Part shown: positions 6,408-10,357 of the stretch, piece by piece
Position numbering within the stretch: position 1 is the stretch's first letter
How the letters are laid out: the number at the start of each line of letters is the position of its first letter
Source: Planctomycetota bacterium
GTDB lineage: Bacteria > Planctomycetota > UBA1135 > UBA2386
NCBI GenBank assembly: GCA_020425885.1
Contig: JAGQRA010000308.1
Coordinates: forward strand, 1 to 10,357
DNA length: 10,357 bases
Reading direction: 5' to 3'
Program-made: the position numbers and the translations under genes
Notes under the pieces: model-generated
Seen by the model: only the letters and a program-made list of their open reading frames with translations
Told to the model about the DNA's origin: nothing
Database searches by the model: none

Positions 6408-7661
6408 TTATCCTAGACGAGCCATGGCCTCTTGTGCCTTCCGCTGGTCGAACTCGGCATACTGCTCCGTCATTCGCGTGTCGGTGTGCCCGAGAACCGC
6501 TCTCGCAACCTCGATGCCAGCGGCACTTCGGATCCGGGTGCCTGCGCTGTGGCGAAGCTGGTAGGGCGTCCATCGCTTGATGGGCTTCTCGCATCGCAGC
6601 TTCCGGTCGTGGTTCAGCCGCTGTATCGCTCGCGTCACAGCCTGTCGCAGCGACACTGGCGAGTAGCTATCGCCTACGACCCGCGTCTCGCGTTCAGATC
6701 GCTCGCGGTCGTAGCGCCTCAGGTGTGAGGCCCATAGGGGTGTCTGACGAGCCGCCCTTCGTGCCGCGGCATCCTCAGCGATTGCCTCGCGGGGCGAGAA
6801 CAGCGGTTCGTTGGGGCCGCGGAGAAGGAACTCTGCAAGGACGGCCTGCGCCTCGGGTCCGAAGAGGATGTCTCTGACCCGTCCGTAGCGAGAGGTCTTG
6901 TGCTTCTCGCGCCGATGCACCCAGGTGCCGCCTGATCGATCCAGATCGCACGGTCGGAGGCTGAGGACCTCGGATGGTCGCGCGCCGGTCCACCACAGGA
7001 CTCGCACCAGTGCTCGGACTTGGCGACTCAGATACGGCAGCACGGCCTCGAACGACTCTGATGGAACAAGGACTCGTGGCGTGCCCTCGCGGACGCCGAA
7101 CTCTCCCTCGCGCAGGCCGGCGACCGCCTTGAGAGCGTGATGGATGCTGCCCGGCACCAACTCTTCCGCCACCGCCCACTGGAAGCACCGCTTGATCGCG
7201 TTCGTGCGCCAGTTAACCTCTGATCGGCACAGGGGCTTGCTCTTGCCCTCGATGCCGCACCCGCGCCGGATCATGAACTCTCTGACCGCTTGTAGGCGCT
7301 TCGGGCCGAAGGCCGAAGCAGCCTCCGTTCCGCACAGGGTGCGCAGGGGCTGCAGCGCGATCCTGATGCGGTCGTGGTTGTTGGCCTTCCACTCGTCCGG
7401 GTGCTTGCGGCCGAGGTGTTCCAGGAAGCGGTCGGCCAGACGATCGATGGTCAACTCGTCCGACCTGCCGCGCCCACGCAGGTCGCGGAGCATCTCGTCC
7501 GTGACCTTGCGTCCGTTGAGCAGCCACTGCGCCTTGAACTGGTCGAAGCGGCGGCGGGTTTCGGGCTCATCGAACCTGCCGAAGCGGTAGGTCTTACCGG
7601 AGAACTTGGCGATCGACAGACCGTCCTTGGTCTGCGTGAGGGATGGGCCAGCGTGGCTCAT
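6408..7661 (-). CDS. int: Tyrosine recombinase (site-specific integrase)
   Basis: The protein has 417 residues, normal for phage or ICE-type integrases. The N-terminal part (about 1-60) is the arm-binding-like region, about 70-180 a SAM-like core-binding domain, and 195-417 the catalytic domain. Catalytic residues are visible: R228 in WWTGARPSEVLSL, Lys near 253-255 in REKHKTSRYG, R370 in YQLRHSAGT, H392 in VLGHTD and nucleophile Y401 in MTEQYAEFD. The usual His of box II (HxLRH) is Tyr367 here. The ATG at 7661 was chosen: GGAAA lies about 7 bases before it. A start at 7727 would add 22 residues over the hairpin region. The enzyme would cut and rejoin the element at its attachment site; the adjacent broken tRNA-Val marks that site. 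Confidence 0.92.
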   Translation of the reverse strand: MSHAGPSLTQTKDGLSIAKFSGKTYRFGRFDEPETRRRFDQFKAQWLLNGRKVTDEMLRDLRGRGRSDELTIDRLADRFLEHLGRKHPDEWKANNHDRIRIALQPLRTLCGTEAASAFGPKRLQAVREFMIRRGCGIEGKSKPLCRSEVNWRTNAIKRCFQWAVAEELVPGSIHHALKAVAGLREGEFGVREGTPRVLVPSESFEAVLPYLSRQVRALVRVLWWTGARPSEVLSLRPCDLDRSGGTWVHRREKHKTSRYGRVRDILFGPEAQAVLAEFLLRGPNEPLFSPREAIAEDAAARRAARQTPLWASHLRRYDRERSERETRVVGDSYSPVSLRQAVTRAIQRLNHDRKLRCEKPIKRWTPYQLRHSAGTRIRSAAGIEVARAVLGHTDTRMTEQYAEFDQRKAQEAMARLG

Positions 7662-7664
7662 GGC

Positions 7665-7700
7665 GGTTTCCAGAGGGCAAAGGTTTCGGGGTGAAACCTT
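7665..7700. repeat. Repeated GGTTTC/GAAACC sites and hairpin before the integrase
   Basis: On the plus strand GGTTTC occurs at 7665-7670 and 7682-7687 (17 bases apart), and its complement GAAACC at 7693-7698. The last two form an 8-bp hairpin, AAGGTTTC (7680-7687), loop GGGGT, GAAACCTT (7693-7700). The first copy covers the integrase ribosome-binding region. They may be arm sites for the recombinase or excisionase, or a leader hairpin that limits integrase translation. Confidence 0.5.
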
Positions 7701-7737
7701 CGGGGTCGGGAAGCCGCGCAAGCCCAAGGGGCAGGGT

Positions 7738-7785
7738 TCGCCACGAAGTGGCGATCGGCTAGGGATTTCGAGCAGATGCTAGCCG
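7738..7785. repeat. Two hairpins in the attachment-site region
   Basis: A perfect 7-bp stem with a 3-base loop lies at 7738-7754 (TCGCCAC, GAA, GTGGCGA). A second 7-bp inverted repeat, CGGCTAG at 7756-7762 and CTAGCCG at 7779-7785, has a 16-base spacer. They lie just beyond the tRNA break, on the integrase side. Neither has a U run after it, so they are better read as protein-binding or attachment-site structure than as terminators. Confidence 0.45.
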
Positions 7786-7794
7786 GCTGCGCCC

Positions 7795-7849
7795 AACTGT
7801 CGACTCCCTCCTTGTAAGGGAGGCGCTCTACCAACTGAGCTACGGGCGT
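7795..7849 (-). pseudogene. tRNA-Val(UAC), 3'-truncated at the T loop
   Basis: Reading the minus strand from 7849: the acceptor 5' strand ACGCCCG, then UA, a D arm (GCUC AGUUGGUA GAGC), then a perfect 5-bp anticodon stem CCTCC/GGAGG with loop CTTACAA, giving anticodon UAC, which reads valine codons. The variable loop GAGTC and the T stem 5' half GACAG with TT follow. The sequence then diverges: no CTGTC second half of the T stem, no full CGGGCGT acceptor strand, and no CCA. Either an element integrated in the T loop, with the missing 3' piece at the far end outside the window, or the gene decayed by deletion. It is unlikely to give a working tRNA as it stands. Confidence 0.8.
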
Positions 7850-7857
7850 CAGTGGCG

Positions 7858-7889
7858 CGACAGCGTAGCCATCCATGCGAATGCTGTCG
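7858..7889. repeat. Inverted repeat overlapping the tRNA promoter
   Basis: CGACAGC at 7858-7864 and GCTGTCG at 7883-7889 are 7-base inverted arms with an 18-base spacer. They lie after the stop of the selenoprotein gene (7922) and overlap both promoter hexamers. It could be a weak terminator for the selenoprotein mRNA (no U run) or a regulatory site. Confidence 0.35.
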
Positions 7890-7890
7890 A
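7862..7890 (-). promoter_or_regulatory. Candidate promoter of the tRNA-Val gene
   Basis: On the minus strand, TCGACA at 7890-7885 (five of six to TTGACA) and TACGCT at 7867-7862 (three of six to TATAAT, including the first two and last bases) are 17 bases apart. Transcription would begin near 7855, a few bases before the tRNA 5' end at 7849. Because the tRNA is cut off and the integrase lies downstream on the same strand, this promoter would also transcribe the integrase. Confidence 0.5.
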
Positions 7891-7921
7891 TGCGGGTTTG
7901 CCACCGCGCGCCGCGCCAACC

Positions 7922-8905
7922 TCAGCGGATGATCTCCTTCTTCGGCGGCGACTTCCCATCGCCCGTCTTCGTCGCATTCGCCTTGGCAAGCTCGGCCACG
8001 ATCGCCTGCTCCCAACCGTCGGGATCGAAGTTGAACGGGCCCTGGCCACCGGCGTACGCGATCTTGCCATCGGTGCCGACGAGGTAGAGCCGGTCCGGCC
8101 AACCGCCGTAGGCCTTGCCGACCTTGTCGTCGACGCGATCGATCAGGGCCGGCATCGGCAGGTGGAGATCCTTGATGCAGGTGCCCGCGACGGTGGCGCG
8201 TTCCGCATCGGTGATCGGGTCTTCGACCATGCCGAACGAGGTCGGGCTGCGACTGTCGATGGCGTGCGCTTCGCGAATGTAGACCAGGAAGAAGGCGACG
8301 TCCGCGCCGTGCTTCTCGAAGATCGCCTTCAGCCGACCGGCCGAGCTGCGGAACGGCGGTCAAGTGTAGCTGCCGAAGATCAACGCCACCGGCTTGTTGC
8401 CGGCGAACGAGCTCAGCTTGACGGTCTCGGCCTTCGCATCGCTGCCCTTCGCTTCCTTGCCCTTAGCGGCCTCGGTGTCCTCGTCTCCGGCGGACGCCTT
8501 GACGGCATCGTGGAACGGCAGTTCGAAGTCGGGTGCCGGATCACCGACCCGCGGCAGCATCGGTTGCACCGGCCGCCGAGCCCCTGCGCCGGCGCCACGC
8601 CGACCCTGACCACGTCGACCTGCCGGTGTTCGCTGTGGCCTTGCGTCGAGGTCCTTCTCGTCGATGGCACCATTGCCGTCGCGATCGAGGTTGCCGAAGG
8701 CGGTGTCGCCGCGCGGGTACTCGGCGCGGTCGATCTTGCCGTCCTCGTTCTTGTCGTACTTCCGCAGCAGGGTCGCGAACGCCTCGGCACTGATTCCGAA
8801 GCCGGCGCGACCACGGCCCGGGCGTTCGCGACCTGCTCCTTCACCTTGGGCATCAACGGGAATGGCGAACATGAAGGCGCATGCCAGCAGCGGGATCGAG
8901 TTCAT
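7922..8905 (-). CDS. Secreted EF-hand/deiodinase-like redoxin selenoprotein (UGA = Sec)
   Basis: The protein has 327 residues if UGA at 8362-8360 (residue 182) is read as selenocysteine. Residues 1-20 form a short signal peptide. EF-hand loops lie at 51-62 (DKNEDGKIDRAE) and 74-85 (DRDGNGAIDEKD), calcium ligands intact although the second ends in Asp. A Gly/Arg and a Lys/Glu linker follow. The thioredoxin-fold domain starts at 117 (LPRVGDPAPDFELP), with the active site FGSYT-U-PPF matching the deiodinase FGSCTUPPF motif, then VYIREAH (His214, the deiodinase EAH), and a C-terminal thioredoxin-like half with GGWPDRLYLV and DGKIAYAGGQGPFNF. Cys243 may be a resolving thiol. Frame, codon use and domain continue past the UGA without interruption. 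GGAG lies 8 bases before the ATG. The substrate is unknown: a peroxide, disulfide or halogenated compound are all possible. Confidence 0.85.
8324..8362 (-). promoter_or_regulatory. Candidate bacterial SECIS element at the Sec codon
   Basis: Directly after the UGA (8362-8360) the mRNA can fold: CGCC (8358-8355) with GGCG (8327-8324), and above an internal loop CAGC (8348-8345) with GCUG (8333-8330), leaving an apical loop that contains GG and GU. A stem-loop within the 40 bases after UGA with G in the apical loop is what bacterial SelB requires. The fold was made by eye, not calculated. Confidence 0.5.
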
Positions 8906-9071
8906 CGGGATGCTCCGGTGTCGGCGCCATGCTCGGCGGCGGCGGGCGCGCGTCCAGGGCCATACCGCGCATCACAGAATTGCGACGATTCGGCTCCGCG
9001 ACCTTGAGTGACGAGGCGTGCTGCGGTCGCATCCTGAGCTATCGTTCGCATCGAACAACCTCGCAAGCCAC
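8906..9071. other. Divergent intergenic region between selenoprotein and peptidase genes
   Basis: This must hold the start signals of two diverging genes. No strong sigma70 hexamer pair was seen on either strand; TATCGT at 9041-9046 is a poor candidate -10 box for the peptidase. A GC-rich GGCGGCGGCGGGCG run sits near 8936-8949. Confidence 0.3.
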
Positions 9072-10357
9072 ATGGAACCACGCCAAGTCCTCTCGTTCGT
9101 CGACGATGTCTGGGAGCAGGACATCGTTCCCCAGCTCACCGACTACATCCGCATCCCCAACAAGTCGCCGGCGTTCGACGCCGACTGGGAGAAGGCCGGC
9201 CACATGCAGAAGGCCGTGGACCTGATCTCGGGCTGGTGCAGGGAGCAGAAGATCGAGGGGCTGACCGTGGAGGTCATCAAGCTCGAGGGGCGGACGCCGC
9301 TGATCTACATGGAGGTGCCCGGCGAGGGCGACGATTGCGTCCTGCTCTACGGGCACCTCGACAAGCAGCCGGAGATGGTCGGTTGGTTCGATGATCTCGG
9401 GCCGTGGCAGCCGGTGCGCAAGGGCGACAAGCTCTACGGTCGCGGTGGCGCCGACGACGGCTACGCGGCCTACGCGTCGCTGACCGCGATCCGCGCGCTG
9501 CGCGAGGCCGGCGGCATCCACTCGCGCTGCGTCATCATCATCGAGGGTTGCGAGGAGAGCGGCAGCTACGACCTGCCCTTCTACATCGACGCGCTGCAGT
9601 CGCGAATCGGCAACCCGAGCCTCGTCATCTGCCTCGACTCGGGCTGCGGCAACTACGACCAGCTGTGGTGCACGACGTCGTTGCGCGGCATGACCTCGGG
9701 CGAGCTCCGCGTCGAGGTGCTGACCGAAGGTGTCCACAGCGGCGACGCGAGCGGCATCGTGCCGAGCAGCTTCCGCGTCTTCCGTGAGCTCATGGCCCGG
9801 CTCGAGGACGGCAAGACCGGCGAGATCCTGCCCAAGCCGTTCCACGTCAAGATCCCGAAGCAGCGCAAGCAGCAGGCGGCGACCTGCGCGCGCGTGCTCG
9901 GCAACGATCTGTGGAAACGGTTCCCGTGGGCCGAGGGTACCAAGCCGATGGCGAAGGACCGGACCGAGCTCGTGCTCAACCGGACCTGGCGACCGTGGGT
10001 CGAGCTGATCGGTGTCGATGGTGTGCCGGCCGTCGGCAACGCCGGCAACGTGCTGCGGCCCTACACCTCCGGCAAGCTGTCGGTGCGGCTGCCACCGCGA
10101 GCCGATCCGAAGGCCTGCACGGCGGCGTTGACCAAGCTTCTGACCCAGAAGCCGCCGTACGGCGCCAAGGTGACGTTCACGCCCGATGAACCGGCTTCGG
10201 GTTGGGATGCGCCGCCGCTGTCGCCGTGGCTCGAAGACGCCTGCGCGCAGGCCTCGCAGACCTTCTTCGGCAAGCCGTGCGTCTACATGGGCGAGGGCGG
10301 CACGATCCCGTTCATGGGCATGCTCGGCGAGAAGTTCCCCGCGGCCCAGTTCATGAT
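9072..10357 (+). CDS. M20-family metallopeptidase (dipeptidase-like), 3' end missing
   Basis: At least 428 codons are present, open to the right edge. M20/M28-type metal and catalytic residues are in place: H95 and D97 in LLYGHLDKQPE, D128 in GRGGADDGY (bridging Asp), the Glu pair E161-E162 in EGCEESGS (general base plus metal ligand), D189 in CLDSG, and H222 in EGVHSG, the His of the dimerisation domain in CNDP-type members. The family hydrolyses dipeptides or other small amide substrates with two zinc ions, usually in the cytoplasm. Family members are about 450-480 residues, so only the last part, with the final metal-binding His, is missing. The ATG at 9072 has no clear Shine-Dalgarno sequence, but the frame upstream adds nothing conserved. 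It is divergent from the selenoprotein gene, with no sign of a shared role. Confidence 0.92.
   Translation, partial: MEPRQVLSFVDDVWEQDIVPQLTDYIRIPNKSPAFDADWEKAGHMQKAVDLISGWCREQKIEGLTVEVIKLEGRTPLIYMEVPGEGDDCVLLYGHLDKQPEMVGWFDDLGPWQPVRKGDKLYGRGGADDGYAAYASLTAIRALREAGGIHSRCVIIIEGCEESGSYDLPFYIDALQSRIGNPSLVICLDSGCGNYDQLWCTTSLRGMTSGELRVEVLTEGVHSGDASGIVPSSFRVFRELMARLEDGKTGEILPKPFHVKIPKQRKQQAATCARVLGNDLWKRFPWAEGTKPMAKDRTELVLNRTWRPWVELIGVDGVPAVGNAGNVLRPYTSGKLSVRLPPRADPKACTAALTKLLTQKPPYGAKVTFTPDEPASGWDAPPLSPWLEDACAQASQTFFGKPCVYMGEGGTIPFMGMLGEKFPAAQFM

Larger units (their letters stand above)
1..7795. mobile_element. Integrative element, integrase-proximal end (other end outside window)
   Basis: An integrase, excisionase-like protein, HUH Rep-like protein and HU-like protein with tightly overlapping unknown genes lie directly beside a cut tRNA-Val gene. 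This is the layout of a tRNA-inserted integrative element that can excise and perhaps replicate as a circle, comparable in gene kinds (int, xis, rep) to replicating integrative elements of actinomycetes. No transfer ATPase, type IV secretion or capsid gene is visible, so it could be a mobilisable element, an integrated plasmid or part of a larger one. The right limit is set at the tRNA break; the left limit is not in view and some genes near the left edge might be host genes. Confidence 0.6.

Noticed and set aside
7745..7775. A TCGAAATCCC stretch on the minus strand as the missing tRNA 3' half
   Set aside because: It resembles a T loop, but its flanks do not pair with the T stem or acceptor strand of this tRNA, and it lies within local hairpins.
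8360..8362. Ordinary stop codon or nonsense mutation in the redoxin gene
   Set aside because: The codon is TGA at exactly the catalytic Sec position of the deiodinase motif, and coding quality continues unchanged after it.
7898..9007. 369-residue plus-strand frame
   Set aside because: It is antisense to the EF-hand/redoxin gene, which has clear domains; this frame is an Arg/Gly-rich shadow.
9039..9845. 268-residue minus-strand frame
   Set aside because: It is antisense to the M20 peptidase with its full set of metal ligands; it shows no domain of its own.
1..10357. CRISPR array, rRNA or insertion-sequence transposase
   Set aside because: No regularly spaced direct repeats, rRNA-like sequence or transposase motif was seen on either strand.

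Overview
High-GC bacterial DNA. Three things suggest a selenocysteine-using environmental lineage, most likely Planctomycetota with Myxococcota as the alternative: a secreted EF-hand/redoxin protein with an in-frame UGA in a deiodinase-type active site, Shine-Dalgarno signals that are weak or absent at several starts, and plasmid-like genes of a kind seen in those groups. The assignment is inference; no rRNA or other marker gene lies in the window.

Left three quarters (about 1-7795): one end of an integrative mobile element. Most genes are on the minus strand. From right to left they are a tyrosine recombinase (7661-6408), an unknown protein that follows it after 8 bases (6399-5743), then a tightly overlapping operon. 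The operon holds an excisionase-like HTH protein (5574-5359), two small unknown proteins (5362-5105, 5108-4764), an HUH-type Rep/relaxase-like protein with a Cys cluster and a Fis-like HTH (4777-3341), an unknown Trp/His-rich protein (3344-2754) and a possible HEPN-like protein (2757-2155). Neighbours in the operon join by ATGA or GTGA overlaps or a 14-base overlap. A sigma70-like promoter and an inverted repeat lie just upstream of it (5694-5754). Converging on this operon is a plus-strand pair: an HU/IHF-like protein with a basic tail and a 203-residue unknown protein. Farther left are a minus-strand membrane-anchored coiled-coil protein and the 5' part of another minus-strand gene that leaves the window.

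Junction (about 7662-7890): a minus-strand tRNA-Val(UAC) gene that reads correctly through the 5' half of its T stem and then stops matching at the T loop. A plausible tRNA promoter lies upstream. Between the break and the recombinase are three hairpins and repeated GGTTTC/GAAACC sites. The simplest reading is that the element integrated into tRNA-Val, with its recombinase transcribed in the same direction as the tRNA and possibly from the tRNA promoter.

Right part (7922-10357): presumed chromosomal genes. A minus-strand gene encodes a secreted protein with two EF-hands and a deiodinase-like redoxin domain. It is read only if UGA at 8362-8360 is decoded as selenocysteine; otherwise it would be split in two. 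Divergent from it is an M20-family metallopeptidase that runs off the right edge.
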